Source: Eustoma russellianum (lineage: Eukaryota > Streptophyta > Magnoliopsida > Gentianales > Gentianaceae). Taken from it: a DNA stretch of 64,000 nt. Positions 21,477 to 34,189 of the stretch are shown in pieces; positions within the stretch are counted from its first letter, which is position 1, and each line of letters starts with the position of its first letter. The translations under genes and the position numbers were made by a program. The stretch lies in contig AP025042.1 in the NCBI GenBank assembly GCA_036186865.1, positions 13,945,503-14,009,502 of the forward strand, read 5' to 3'. Under the pieces are notes generated by a model that searched no databases, was not told where the DNA came from, and was given only the letters and a program-made list of their open reading frames with translations.

Positions 21477-22820
21477 TCTATTTTCTTAACAATCGTATGG
21501 AATATTCGAAATGGACTCAAAGACATTCCTGAATCAAAAAAGCATGAAGTTAGACCGTTTTGATGGCACCAACTTTCTGCGGTGGAAGGACAAGATGATG
21601 TTCTTGCTCACCGCATTGCAGATTGGGTACTGCCTAGACCCAAATTTGAAGGAATTGACAATCCCCCACGACAAGGATGATGAGGCGGTGAAGGCCTCCT
21701 GGCGGAAGAGGCAAGAGGATGAGGTTCTGTCCTGGGGACACATTCTCAACAACCTGTCAGATCGTATCTACAATCTGTTTACGGCAACAACATCACCAAA
21801 GGAGATATGAAACGTCTTGGAGTCCAAGTACAACAATGAGAAGCAAGGTTCTGACAAATTCCAGGTGATGAAATATTTTGATTTTAAGATGATTGAAAAT
21901 TTCTCAATCATGGACCAGGTGCACAAGTGTCACGTTATTGTTTCCAAACTCAAAGCATTAGGTGAAGAAGTTTTTGAGGCATTACAAGTAGGAGGAATAA
22001 TCGCAAAGCTTTCCCCTAGTTGGAATGACTACAGAAAAAAGTTGTTACACTCAACTGAATTTTTTTCTCTTGAGCAACTTCAAAAATATTTGCGCACTGA
22101 AGAGGAGACAAGAATTTTCGTCAAAAGGCATATTTCTCATGTTGTACCTAGAGTGCATTATATCAAAAGAAAATCAGGGAGTTGGGTCGGAAATAAAAGG
22201 AAGAACTCTGAGTCATATGAATCCACAGACAAGGCAGAAAATTCCAAGAAAGGCAAGAGATGCTATAACTGTGGCAACAAGGGACATCTCAAAAAGGAAT
22301 ATTGGTTTCAAAAGAGGCAAAAACAGGGTGGTAATTTATAAAATGTCAACAATGTAAATATAGTAGACATTGAAACTAATCGATTAGTTGCAATGATCTC
22401 CGATCTTCTTATTGGCATGGTGACAGAGCTGAACATGGCTACGAACGAAATCACAAATGATTGGTGGTTCGATTCAGGTGCAACAGTGCATGTATGCAAC
22501 AACAAGTATCTATTCAAGACCTATCGTGTTGTAGATCATAGCCAGCAAGTTCTAATGGAAAACCGCAGTGCCACAAGAGTTTTTGGGAAAGGTAGCGTAA
22601 AGTTAGACTTTACTTCTGGAAAGAAGTTGTTATTAGTCAACGTTCTGCATATACATGAGATTTCTAAGAATCTCGTTTCTGCTAGCATAGTCTGTAAAAA
22701 TATGTTCAAGATTGTAATAGAGGGGGACAAAATTATAATGTCCAAGAATGGTGTCTTTGTTGGCAAGGGTTATTCTTGCAACGAATGTTTAAGTATAAAT
22801 AAAATCCTGCAGCTTGTGTT

Positions 22821-23100
22821 TACTCTGTTGATTCTTCTTTTTCATTGTGGCATGATAGACTTGCGCATGTAAGTAGTGCAATGATTAAATTTATGTCTAA
22901 GCATGCCTTAATTTCTTGTAAAGATGGAAAGAAAAGAACATGTGAGATATGCATACAAGCTACTCTGTTGATTCTTCTTTTTCATTGTGGCATGATAGAC
23001 TTGCGCATGTAACTAGTGCAATGATTAAATTTATGTCTAAGCATGCCTTAATTTCTTATAAAGATGAAAATAAAAGAACATGTGAGATATGCATACAGGC
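22821..23100 (+). repeat. 140-bp tandem duplication in copia E
   Basis: The segment 22821-22960, beginning TACTCTGTTGATTC, is repeated at 22961-23100 with only a few differences. It covers the pre-integrase zinc-binding region (LWHDRLAHV). 140 is not a multiple of three, so it breaks the frame. Confidence 0.92.
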
Positions 23101-24530
23101 TAAAATGAATACCATTTCCAAAAGTGGAAACAAAAACAGAATTTTTAGAACTTGTTCATTCGGATATTTGCAAATTGTACGATGTTTTGACCTGAGATGG
23201 AAATCGATATTTCATAACTTTCATTGATGATGCCTCCAGATATACATGTCTATATTTGCTAAGGCATAAAGATGAAGCCTTCGACATGTTCAAAGTTTAC
23301 AAAATGGAAGCTGAAAATCATTCGGGATTGAAAATCAAAGTTCTAAGAAGTGACTATGGTGGTGAATACTTTCCTCTTGAATTTAATCAATTCTGTGAGG
23401 AGAATGATATCATACACCAGAAAAGTGCACTATATAAAACCCAACAAAATGGTTTGGCTGAAAGAAAGAATAGAAGTTTAGTTGACATGCTAAATACAAT
23501 GTTAATAAACTCTCGTTTGCCAAACAATTTGAGGGAGAAGCCTTATTAACGGCTTGTCATATTCATAATAGAATTCCTTCTAAGAAGTTTAAGGTTTCTT
23601 CATATGAAATATGGAAGAAACGAAGACCAAATCTAACTTATCTTAGAGTTCAGGGCTGTCTAGTCTATTATAGAGTTCGGATCCAAAAAGAATTAAGTTG
23701 GGGTCAAGAGGTCTCAAAGGTGTTGTTATTGGATATACTGAAAACTCTAAAGAAAATAGGATTCTAGACATAGAATCCAATGACATAGAATCCAATGTGG
23801 TTATTGAATCTAGGGATGTTGAATTTCTTAAGAATAAATTCTTAAGAACATATTCAAATCAAGATTCAACAAGTGGAAATTTGAATGAACCAATAGTTGG
23901 AGATTTTTCCAATGATCCATCTAGTGTTCATCAAAATAAAAATTCTCCAACTGAGGTTAGGAGAAGTCAATAGGCTAGAAAGAAAAAATATTTACATCCT
24001 GATTTCATCTCTTCACAATCCATTACGTTCATAGTTGAAGGTAATATGACAAAGGTATTTAATCAAATACCAATTGTACTAAATGTAGAAGATGATCCTA
24101 AATCCTATAAGGAGGCGATGCAATCGAGAGATGCATTATTTTGGAAGGAAGCAATTGATGATGAGATGAACTCGCTATTATCAAATAATACCTGGATTCT
24201 CACTGATTTGCCTCCGAGTTCCAAAACAATTGGATGTAAATGTGTATTTAGAAGAGAATACAATACAGATAGTTCAATTCAAACTTTCAAGGCTAGATTA
24301 GTATCAAAGGCTTTAGACAAAGAGAAATGATAGACTATTTTGATACATATGCTCTAGTTGCAAGAATAACATCTATTAGAGTGTTGATAGCATTAGCATC
24401 CATAAATAATATGTTTATTCATCAAATGGATGTTAAGACCACATTTCTTAATGGTGATTTAGACGAGAACTCTATATGGAACAACCAGAAGGTTTTGTTC
24501 TACCAGGTAATGAGCACAAAGTGTGCAAAT

Positions 24531-24640
24531 TGGTAAGGTCATTGTATGGATTGAAACAAGCACCAAAATAATGGCACAAAATATTTGGTAAGGTCATTGC
24601 ACGGATTGAAACAAACATCGAAACAATGGCATGAAAAGTT
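24531..24640 (+). repeat. 55-bp tandem duplication in copia E reverse transcriptase
   Basis: TGGTAAGGTCATTG starts at 24531 and again at 24586; the units differ at several sites. It doubles the YGLKQAP region and shifts the frame. Confidence 0.85.
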
Positions 24641-25683
24641 TGACACTACTATCTTAAAGAATGGTTTACGGTATAATGGTGCTGATAAGTGTGTATATTC
24701 CAAGTTTACAGACAAATATGGTGTTGTTATTTGTTTGTAAATGGATGACATTCTGATTATTGTCACTAATATGGAAGGAGTAAATGAAACTAAGAAGTAT
24801 TTAACTTCACAATTCCAAATGAAAGATTTGGGTGAGGTAGATACTATTTTAGGAATAAAAGTGTCCAGACGTAGTGGAGGTTTTGCTCTTTGTCAATCTC
24901 ATTATATAAGTAAAGTGTTGAACAAATCAACACTTGGAGATCAAAGAAGCAAACACACAGTTTGATGCTTCATACAAATTGACTGGACATACCGGTAGGG
25001 CGGTTGCTCAACTTGAATATGCTAGTGCAATTGGTAGTTTAATGTATGCTACATATTGCACTAGACTGGATATTGCTTTTATGGTGTTCAAATTATCAAG
25101 GTGTACTAGTAATCCTAGTACGGACCATTGGAAGACAATCAGACGAGTACTTGGGTACTTGAAACGGACTATGAATTACAGATTGCATTATAATAGTTTT
25201 CCTACGGTGTTAGAAGGTTATACTAATGCTAGATGGATAACTAGTGTTGGTGATGACAAATCTACTACAGGATGGGTGTTTACATTGGGTGGTGGTGCAG
25301 TTTCTTGGGCTTCAAAGAAACAGACTTGCATAACACTCTCCACAATGGAATCTGAATTCATAGCGTTGGGATCTGCAGGTAAGCAAGCAGAATGGCTGAG
25401 AAATTTACTATTGGATATAGAGTTGTGGCCACAACCGATGCCAGCCATTTCCTTACACTATGATAGCCAAGTAACGATGTCTAAAGCTTATAGTAAAATC
25501 TATAACGAAAAATCTACACATGTCAGCCTTAGGCATGATTATGTAAGGCAATTGATAATGGATTGTGTAATAGCTATTGCATACGTCAGATCTTGCAATA
25601 ACTTAGCTGATCTGTTGACAAAGAATCTTTCAAAAGACTTGGTACACAGTACATGTTTAGGGATAGGATTGAGACGTATGTGA

Positions 25684-26191
25684 TAAGTTCACTTGTGTTG
25701 GAAACCCAACCTTTCCTAGCATACCACTAGTCAAAGGTTCAATATGTAACAACAAGTCACAAAGTGAGGGATTAAAGCACTAAGATTGATCTTTAAAGAA
25801 TCAACCCTCACTGTATTGATCTTTAATGAATTGGAATATTAGTGTTAAAGGAGGGTGGGTGTTAAAAGCACTGTTAATGAAGGATTAGGAGGAACTATCT
25901 TAATCTTCATCTATATAAACATGGGAAGTTGTGCCGCTTTAACAGGCAATTATCTTGACATGTTCATGAATACTAGGGGAAGCACAAGGCCATAAAGTGT
26001 GGTTAAAGTTGAACTTCTTGGGAGAGCGTGGTTTCGTGTGTATAATATTTCTGGTTCTAGCACAGAGAAATCTAATTCAAGGCTTTTAAGCTATCAAGAT
26101 TTCGTTAGAATTTTGAAGTATTATACTAATAAGAGGTTCAAATCGAAAGATACCTCTTAGATGCATGGAATGTCATAAAATGCTTTACAAA
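25684..26191 (+). other. Copia E 3' non-coding region
   Basis: About 500 bp between the RNase H stop and the polypurine tract, with no coding. It contains a short direct repeat ATTGATCTTTAA near 25785 and 25818. Confidence 0.5.
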
Positions 26192-26204
26192 CTAAGTGGG
26201 AGAT
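26192..26204 (+). other. Polypurine tract of copia E
   Basis: CTAAGTGGGAGAT directly precedes the TGTTATAATA start of the 3' LTR. Confidence 0.75.
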
Positions 26205-26952
26205 TGTTATAATAATTTGTAAAGGCAATAGAAAGAAGAATGGAGGTGAATTGGAGCTTATGAAAACAAGAATAACTTGGCGCATGACCACATAGATCAA
26301 TCGATGTACACTTCGATCGATCAATGTAATTGACAGACATGGATCGTTCCAAGTGGCCTTGGAATGATGCTGAGTATTCTGTTGGACATATATCGATCAC
26401 ATCGATCGATCGATGTAACATAAATCGATAACTTCGATCGATCGATGTACCCTGGGTGCAAAGTTGAAGCTCTCTGTCCAACATAGATCGATTGATGTGA
26501 CTTCGATCGATACATAGATCGATTAAAGTAGTTTGGATGAAAAGTTGGAACTCTCTGTGAGACATCGATCGATGTGCAGATGTGACTTTTCATTTAAAGT
26601 TGCAACTTATGTGCCAAGGGAAATATCCAATCACCACACAATGGCTAGAAATGTCTGAAATGAAGTTCAAGAGCCTATAAAAAAACTTTCGCAACACATT
26701 TCAAGACATCTTGATCACAAGTTAATTCTAGCAATCAAAGTTCTTCTTCTTACACACAACTCACTCTTAATTTTAAAGTTCATTTACTTTCTCTCCTTAT
26801 TGATGAGGTTTAAACTAGTTGACTGTTGTATCCTATGAGGAAATTTATCTATAACCCTGCAGCAACTAGTGGGGCAAGTATTCCTTACGAAAAGTCTAAT
26901 ACACGCCTCAAGCCATCAAACTTGCTCAATCTACTCTTTGTTCTTGACTCCA
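26205..26952 (+). repeat. 3' LTR of copia E
   Basis: Matches the 5' LTR, including the CGATCGATG cluster at about 26290-26580. The right edge is uncertain by some tens of bases. Confidence 0.75.
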
Positions 26953-27151
26953 TTACGAAAAGAAGGACGCACTACTGAAAGAAATCCAAAAACTGAAAGA
27001 CAGATACAACAATGACCTTAATAGTTGAAAAAAAAAATGAAAAAGATCTTATGCAAGAACAGTTGACAAAAAAGGTAGAAGAAATAAATTAGTTATGAAA
27101 ACAAGACAACACCACCAAGGCGTCTCTTTTTGTTGAGATCAAATGATTAAA
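26951..27151 (+). pseudogene. Coiled-coil coding relic, left piece
   Basis: The plus strand reads HYEKKDALLKEIQKLKDRYN and on for 25 codons, then, after an A-rich frameshift, EKDLMQEQLTKKVEEI. Charged heptad-like spacing suggests a coiled coil. Copia F separates it from 33145 onward, where RLSEEIKEHEKTKNTSDKLIEQL continues the same style. It may be one gene split by copia F. The family is unknown. Confidence 0.4.
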
Positions 27152-27992
27152 TGTTAGAATTTGGAGGAATATGGATACCAAGCAGTAAAAAAAGATGACA
27201 ATAAGAAAGCCGAGACATAATGTGAGTTGATGTACTTAAAGCTAAAATGTCTCCACCACAAGCGAGGTGAACTACACGACACAAGCCTCCCAGGATATAA
27301 TGGTTTCTTCCTTCGTTCGCTCTGTACGAGGAAGATGAACTTGCAAAATGAAGTGTTTGATAGTAGAGGAAGAAGAAGAGAGAACTGGAGGAGAATAATG
27401 TTGAAAATCTCAAGCTTTGCAAAAGTTCTTTGTATAATTTAAGATAGCAAGGCCTACTATATATAGACCCTAGGTTGTGTAAAATACCACTTTAAAAACT
27501 TTTCAGCGGTTTAATTAAGCTCCATGTCATTTGCATAACGTTCATTTATGAAGGGAGATGATTCTTGGATCAAAATTTGTAATTCAAAGTGAAAAGTCCT
27601 GTCTTTTGGCACATCGATGATCGATGTCCACTTCGATCGATCGATGTTAGACAAATAGCTCCAACTTTGCGTCCTATCAACATTGATTGATCGATTTATG
27701 GATCGATGGCGCATCGATCGATCCGTGTGATCGATCTATGTTAGACAGAGAGATCCAACTTTACACCCATACCACATCGATAGATCGATGTGAAAGATTT
27801 ATGTCCAACAGAACATTCAACTACATTTCAGCTTTCACTTTGTTCGATCCAACTTACACATGAATCAATCCAACTGATTTCTTGCAAGTCTAAAGTGTTC
27901 AAATCACCTTTCAATCTCCCAAACAACATCTTACATGTTTTTATATAAGTTTGGAGCAAATTTTAAAGTACTTTAGACGTACGTTTCCAACA
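27152..27992 (-). repeat. 3' LTR of copia F
   Basis: Starts TGTTAGAATTTGG and ends GTTTCCAACA on the plus strand; pairs with 32319-33144. CGATCGATG motifs cluster at about 27605-27800. It has GGATACCAAGCA in its left part, matching GGATACCAAACA in the other LTR. Confidence 0.8.
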
Positions 27993-28005
27993 ATCTCCAC
28001 ATGAT
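27993..28005 (-). other. Polypurine tract of copia F
   Basis: On the minus strand ATCATGTGGAGAT precedes the 3' LTR, the usual copia form. Confidence 0.65.
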
Positions 28006-28408
28006 CCAAACTTATATATAAATATTTCTAACCTCTCCACTATCAAAAGAAGATAATGACACATAATGGACAATGACTCACATCTTGAATTGCTATTTAG
28101 CACAAGAAGAAGTATATAAACGGAATAAGATGACATTGATATCTTGAATCTTACCTCTCTGTTGTATACATAAACTTACAACCGACATGTCATTGACTAG
28201 CTTCAGGCAAGTTTGCGGTGTGGTGCGATATCGGCCATGCACCCAGTCCCAGGTTTTCATAAGCACTCTAACGAGTTGTTCCAAACTCTCATAGGAAGCG
28301 GCACCATCTCCATGCTTATGTAGGTGGAATTCATTAAGTGTGTACTGCTACCATCATACAACATGGCTATGAATTCCATTAAGAGATTCTAAAAAGTCTC
28401 ACCCTCAT

Positions 28409-31400
28409 TTACTTGCAGCCAACACTATTTTCAACAACACCACTTAGAATGGAATAAGTCACATCCCTCTCGATGTTATGGACCAACTTTTTGCATAGTT
28501 CTTTCGTCAAAGGTTCAGCCAAGTTAAACTCGGATCTTACAAACTCTAAGTTAACCACCCCTGAACTCATCAAATCTCGCACATTGTTGTGTCTTAATCG
28601 TATATGCCAGCTCTTTCCAATATAAACTATGTTCTTTGCTCGAATAATCGCAGCATGCGCATCACAATGTATAGATACAAAAGGCATAGGATTAGACCAC
28701 AGAGGAATATCTAAAAGCGAATTTCTTAACCATTCAGCTTATGTAGATGCAAGTTCAAAGCCAACAAACTCAGATTCCATTGTTGACTTTGCTTTACATG
28801 TTTGCTTAGATGATTTCCAAGAAATGACACTACCACCCAAAGTAAGCGCATAACCATAAATTTAATTAACTTCATAATTATCTGTTACCCAATTCGCATC
28901 ACAAAATCCCTCTAACTCACAAGGATTTTCACTAAAGAACAAACCAAGATCCATGGTTCCTCTAAGATATTTCAAAAGTCCTCTTAGAGCACACTAACGT
29001 GCATTACTTGGATTGTGTGTGTATCTAGCAAGTGTATTTACACCATAAGCAATATCTGGTCTATTGCAATTCATTAGGTACATTACACTACCAACTATTC
29101 TTACATACTCACATTAAGAAACACTATCACCTTTATTCTTCTCTAATCTTCCATTAGGATGAAAAGGCATACTTACAGCTTGCAATCAAAGTGATTAACT
29201 TCTTTAACATTTTTTTAACATAATGACTTTGATAGAGCATATAACCCCCACATTTCTCAACCAACTTAAGACCAAGAATAAAATCTTCTTTACTCATATC
29301 TTTCATATCAAAAACTGATGACAAAAAATGTTTTGGTGTTTTGAACAACATCCGAATTTGTACCAAATTCGACATGTCATCAACATACAAGCAAATAATC
29401 AAACCGTCAAGATTCTCAAATTTGCTATAAACACATCTATCACTTTCTTTTTACTACATAATCATTTGCTAGAAAAGCATTATCAAATTTCTCATGCCAT
29501 TGCTTAAGGGCCTGTTTTAAACCATACAATGATTTTTTTAATCTACATACTTTATGTTCATGCCTTTTTACAATCATTCCCTCAGGTTGTCTCATGTAGA
29601 TTTCTTCACCAAAGTCTCCATTTAAAAACGCAGGTTTAAAGATAGAAGCTAATGCAACTAGCATCCTGAAGGTTGTTATTCTAGCAACCGGTGCATATGT
29701 GTCAAAGAAATCTACTTCTTCTTGTTGAATAAACCCTTTAGATACTAATCTAGCTTTAAATTTTTTTATAGTGCCATCCACTTTCAATTTCTTTCTAAAC
29801 ACCCATTTACAACCTATAGGCTTACAACCTCTAGGTAAATCTACCACTTCCGAAGTGTGGTTACTCATAATTTAATCTAATTCACTATTTATGGCTTCTT
29901 TCCAAAATGTTACATCTATGGATTTCATAGAATCTTGGTAAGTTTTAGGATCTTCTTCTAGTATAAACACTTTAGTAAAATCATTACCGAAGGTTTTCTC
30001 ATTCCTTTTCCTTTTGCTTCTTCTTAGTGAATCCGGTTATATATTAACTACAGTTTTATTAGATTCACTTTTTTCATGAATGGAATGACTCATATCTTTT
30101 TTGTTTCAAAAGAAAAGCAGTCTCAAAGAATTAAGCATCTTTAGACTATATAATTGCATAATTCTCAACAATCATAAACCTATATGTTGCACTGTTTTGA
30201 GCATATCCTATATACACACAATCTTTGGTTTTTGGTTTTACTTTGTTCCTTTGGAATTATGGAATACCGACCTTTGCTAAACACTTCCACACTTTCAAGT
30301 ATCCTAAATTTGGAGGATAACCTTTCCAAAGTTCATAAGGGGTTATATTAGTCTTTTTGTGTGGTATTCTATTCAATATCATCATCATCATCATCATCAT
30401 CATCCGTACCTAGTATATCCCAACGACAGCAAAAGCTTATTCTATTCAATATGAGCACAAATAATAGCTTCACCCCATAAATTATCCTGTAAACCGGAAC
30501 TAATGAGCATAGCATTCATCATGTTCTTAAGTCTTCTATTCTTTCTCTCAGCTATACCATCAGATTGAAAAGTATAAGGATGTGTTACTTCATGAATTTT
30601 TCTGTGTTCTTCACAGAATTTCTGGAATGAAGTAGTCATGTATTCACCTCCTCTATCGGATATTACTCTTTTGATTTTCCTTTCTAATTGATTTTCTAAT
30701 TCGTTCCTAAATTTCTTGAACATTTCTTCAGCATCATCTTTATGGCTTAGTAAATATACTCTAGTGAACCTCGAATAATCGTCAATGAAGGTAATATAGT
30801 ATCTTTTACTCCTTTACTAACATGATTCTTGAAGTCACCTAAGTCACTATGAATAAGGTCTAACTTATCTCAGACTCTTTCAGTACTTTTAAATGGTTTT
30901 TTATGATGCTTGACTTCAACACAATATTCACATCTTTCAAATTTATCCTCATTTTCTATAGATTAGGTCAAGCTTTAAAAGTCCTAATCTAGAATGCCAA
31001 ACATCATAAGAGTCAATCAAGTACGCAGAAGATGTAGTATTCTTATTAGTGATGCAAGTAGCATCAAGTACAAACAATCCGGCATTGCAAAATCCCTTCC
31101 CAATAAATTCTCTATTTTTAGTAAGCACTAACTTATCACAATAAAAAACAAGTTTCAGATTGACCTTGTTCAAAAGTGCTCATGAAATCAAATTCCTACA
31201 TATAGTAGGAACATAGAGCACATTATTCAATTCCAGCCTTTTTCCAGAAGTTAACTTGAAGAGTACTTTCCCCTTTCTGAGAATACGGGATCTCGTGCAT
31301 CTCCAAGAAAAACCTGGTCTCCACTATCCCTTTCTTTTAAATTAAAAAATAGATATCCACTAGTAGCAATGTGTCTAGTAGGGTCGGTGTTAACCACCCA

Positions 31401-32263
31401 TTCTGTAGCACCTCCAACAAGGTTTACCTTGTCCACGATGACCGCAGTGATGACTCCTCGTCCTTGCTCCTGTTTCTACCATCGTGCTCTAATAAGATTG
31501 CATGACCACTCCTTTGTCCTTTCCTTTTGTTGCAGAAAAAGGCTTTGTGTCCAACCTTTCCGCAAATCCAGCAAAGTCCTTTGGGCTTCCTTTGTCCCTG
31601 CACAAAATTTTTACCTTTATCGCAGCGAGCTTTGACATTCTGGACCTTTTATCTCTTTGTCTTTGAATTGTGCTCCATAATTTTGGCCTGAGATTCATTC
31701 TCAGCACCCTCTGCATCCACCAGCCAATTGTTTTCTTCAATTCGTATATGTTTGATGACATCATCCACGGTAAGCTTGGCATCATCATGTTTACATCTTT
31801 TATTGTATTTGCTCCAACAAGAAGGTAACTTCTCCAACAAGGAGGTAGCATAGAATGTTTCGTCTATTTTGATACCTTCTTGTTCGAGATTATTCACCAA
31901 ATGTTGAAATTGATGGATTTGATCATTGATAGATATGTGGCCAACCATTTGAAAGTTGAGAAACTCACTGACCACATACTTTCTCTCTCCAACATCTTCA
32001 GAACCATACTTGTTCTGAATTGCTTTCCAAATCTCCTTTGAAGAAGAGAATTTGACATAAATGTCAAATAGGGAGTTTGATAAGAAATGCATGATATGAC
32101 CCCTGCAGGTTGTATTATCGGCTTTATATTTGATTGCTTCTCCTTCATCAGTTGGTTTCTCCTTGGTAAGAACATAGGAGACATACAACATCTCAAGAAA
32201 GAACAGTACCTTAGCAGACCACCTTTTAAAGAATTTGCCATCAAAAGGTTCCACCTTGGACAT
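28409..32263 (-). pseudogene. Copia F gag-pol polyprotein, broken
   Basis: On the minus strand ATG at 32263 starts gag (MSKVEPFDGKFFKRW) of about 204 codons with UBN2-like text. A knuckle CWICGKVGHKAFFCNK follows in another frame near 31550. The protease site reads WVVNTDPTRHIA in place of the usual D-S/T-G, so it is dead. The pre-integrase part has DVWHSRLG. Integrase keeps TFIDDYSRF, ISDRGGEYMTT and IAERKNR, so the D-D-E triad is visible. Reverse transcriptase shows CKWVFRKKLKVDG, YAPVARITTFRMLVALAS, LYGLKQALKQWH and ICLYVDDMSN. RNase H ends with LRHNNVRDL and LAEPLTKEL. Frameshifts separate most domains. Confidence 0.88.
30376..30404. repeat. ATC trinucleotide microsatellite
   Basis: About eight to nine tandem copies of ATC in the integrase region of copia F. 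It is a local expansion in an otherwise non-repetitive sequence. Confidence 0.85.
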
Positions 32264-32318
32264 ATCCGGAATAGCATGGTGTTTGATAGTTATATCGAAT
32301 AGATTTTAACTTTAAGAT

Positions 32319-33144
32319 TGTAGGAAAATATAAAGGAATATGGATACCAAACAATAAAAAACGATGACAATAAGAAAGCCACGACACAGCGTGAGTTACT
32401 GTCCTTAAAGCTAAAATGCATCCACCGCGAGCGAGATGACCTACACGGCACAAGCCTCCAAGGATATAACGGCTTTTTACTTTCGTTCGCTCTTCGAGAG
32501 AAAGATAAACATGCAGAAAGAAGTGTTTGATAGTAGAGGAAGAAGAAGAGAGAATTAGAAGAGAATAATGCGGAAAATCTCAAGCTTTGCAAAGTTCTTG
32601 TGTATAATTTAAGATAGCAAGGCCTACTATTTATGGGCCTTGGATTGTGTAAAATACCACTTTAAAAACCTGTTTCACCAGTTTAATTAACCTCCATGTC
32701 AGTTGCATAACGTTCATGTATGAAGGGAGATGACTCTTGGATAAAAGGCACATCGATTGATCGATGTCCACTACGATCCATGAATCTCATCGATCGATGT
32801 CGGACAGAGGGCTCCAACTTTGCACCCTACCAACATCGATCGATTGATGTATCGATCGATCCATGTGATCGATCTATGTTGGACAGAGAGCTCCAACTTT
32901 GCATTCATACCCCATTGATCAATTGATGTGTACATCGATCGATCGATGTGATCGATCTATGTCCAACAGAACGCGCAACTTCATTTCAGCTTTCACTTGG
33001 TTCAATCCAACTTACACATGGATCAATCCATTCTTACAAGTCCAAAGTGTTCAAATCATCTTTCAATCGTTCAAACAACATCTTACATATTTTTATATAA
33101 GTGTGGAGCAAATTTTAAAGTACTTTAAATGTACTTTTCCAACA
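32319..33144 (-). repeat. 5' LTR of copia F
   Basis: Pairs with 27152-27992. CGATCGATG motifs cluster at about 32750-32960, with the spacer GGACAGAGAGCTCCAACTTTG. Confidence 0.8.
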
Positions 33145-33660
33145 ATAGATTGTCAGAGGAAATAAAAGAGCATGAGAAGACAAAGAACACGTCTGATAAA
33201 CTCATAGAGCAATTGTGCATACAGCAGCCATCTCCGAAAGGACAAAGAAGCTTAGGACTACCATCAGAATGAACAAAAAAAAACGTTAGACAGAATAAGC
33301 CAATAGATGAAGATTTTGTTAGCAGAGAGACACTGCCAAACAAGAGAAGAAAGACAACAAAAGAATAAGCACAACACCGAAGCAGATAGCAGAGGCAAAG
33401 ATATTTGGTTCCACGACAAGCAAAGGATCACAAAGGCTGCTGCAACTTTTCCAGAAATGAGCAAGAAGGCAAAAGATATCCTCCTCAGCCTGTACATGTC
33501 TAAAGGCGACAATGCAATGGTTTTATCGATTCCATAAAATGGACTGTACATTACAATAAAGATATTGCACTGCTTCCTCAAAGGACCGAAGCCCATGATA
33601 GCTATTTCTGCATTCAGATTCCAATCACAACATTTTTTATGGCTTTTTATACTTTGATGG
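33145..33660 (+). pseudogene. Coiled-coil coding relic, right piece
   Basis: Begins RLSEEIKEHEKTKNTSDKLI and is charged and coiled-coil like. In other frames it continues (33307-33537) with KDIWFHDKQRITKAAATFPE and KGDNAMVLSIP, then NGLYITI. The late part loosely recalls plant Ulp1-type proteins, but I cannot confirm this. It probably joins the relic at 26951-27151 across copia F. Confidence 0.35.
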
Positions 33661-34080
33661 TCAGAATATACTTGTAATCGTACATGCGGATGTTTGTAAT
33701 CAATCTATCACCGTATTATGGTTATGACATAGTAACTATAGTACAATTATCATGTATCCATTCGTTATCTACAATACCGTCTATACGGTTACCATTACGA
33801 ATAAGCGATACTTCTTACTCCTACAACATATGAACGCGTAGGGCATCGCTTGTGTATCTAAATACCATCAAGAAAGCAAACATTACACATCATCCTATGT
33901 TTTTGACTCGGCTGTTGTGTATGACAGCATCTAACCTTTAACGTTGTGAAGTACTATATACACAGCAAATAACACAAATTCTTTACACACACATATATAT
34001 AACGTTTCTGTTCTTTAACAAAATATAGCTCCTTTGGCCTTAATTCCTCTGCGGCACCGTTGGCGCATGCATCTCTAGGC
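33661..34080. other. Unassigned AT-rich stretch
   Basis: No gene or known repeat is recognised. It precedes the LINE ORF1. Confidence 0.4.
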
Positions 34081-34189
34081 TGTTCTGGATCGGCGGCACC
34101 GGATTTTTTTGCAAGGTATTGCGAAAGCTTCAATCTTTTTACTTGTGATGTTGCATCGTCATTTACTGTTGGTTTGTAATTCATATTCG

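Larger units (their letters stand above)
21511..25683 (+). pseudogene. Copia E gag-pol polyprotein, multiply broken
   Basis: ATG at 21511 starts gag (KLDRFDGTNFLRWKDKM, stop at about 21810), continuing to 22341 with a knuckle CYNCGNKGHLKKEYWF whose last zinc ligand is Tyr, not Cys. Protease has WFDSGATVHVCNN (about 22460). The pre-integrase H-x-R-L-x-H region is doubled. Integrase keeps TFIDDASRY, LRSDYGGEY and LAERKNR. Reverse transcriptase shows HQMDVKTTFLNGDL, but the active-site YVDD Tyr codon is TAA (reads stop-MDD near 24739). RNase H has YTNARWITS, with Asn for the expected Asp, then TLSTMESEFIALG and LADLLTKNL. Not functional: key residues and frame are lost. Confidence 0.9.
20710..26952 (+). 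mobile_element. Copia element E, near full length, degenerate
   Basis: LTR, gag, protease, integrase, reverse transcriptase, RNase H, LTR in the order of Ty1/copia. The left LTR is about 20710-21476 and the right about 26205-26952. Both begin TGTTATAATA; their right ends are hard to fix (near GTTATTGCA and GACTCCA). No matching target duplication was found next to these ends, so recombination or rearrangement after insertion is possible. The body contains two tandem duplications (140 bp and 55 bp) and several frameshifts and stops. The proteins resemble the common plant copia group with a DUF4219/UBN2-type gag. Confidence 0.88.
27152..33144 (-). mobile_element. Copia element F, near full length, minus strand
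   Basis: A copia element reading right to left: 5' LTR 32319-33144, gag 31480-32263, protease, integrase, reverse transcriptase, RNase H to 28409, polypurine tract 27993-28005, 3' LTR 27152-27992. LTR edges are TGT...CCAACA at both ends. No convincing 5-bp duplication is visible (TTAAA on the left, ATAGA on the right). It belongs to the same broad copia type as element E and shares the CGATCGATG array, but the two are diverged. Confidence 0.88.

Noticed and set aside
30376..30404. Short regular repeat that could suggest a CRISPR-like array
   Set aside because: It is a simple ATC microsatellite without spacers, inside a eukaryotic retrotransposon.
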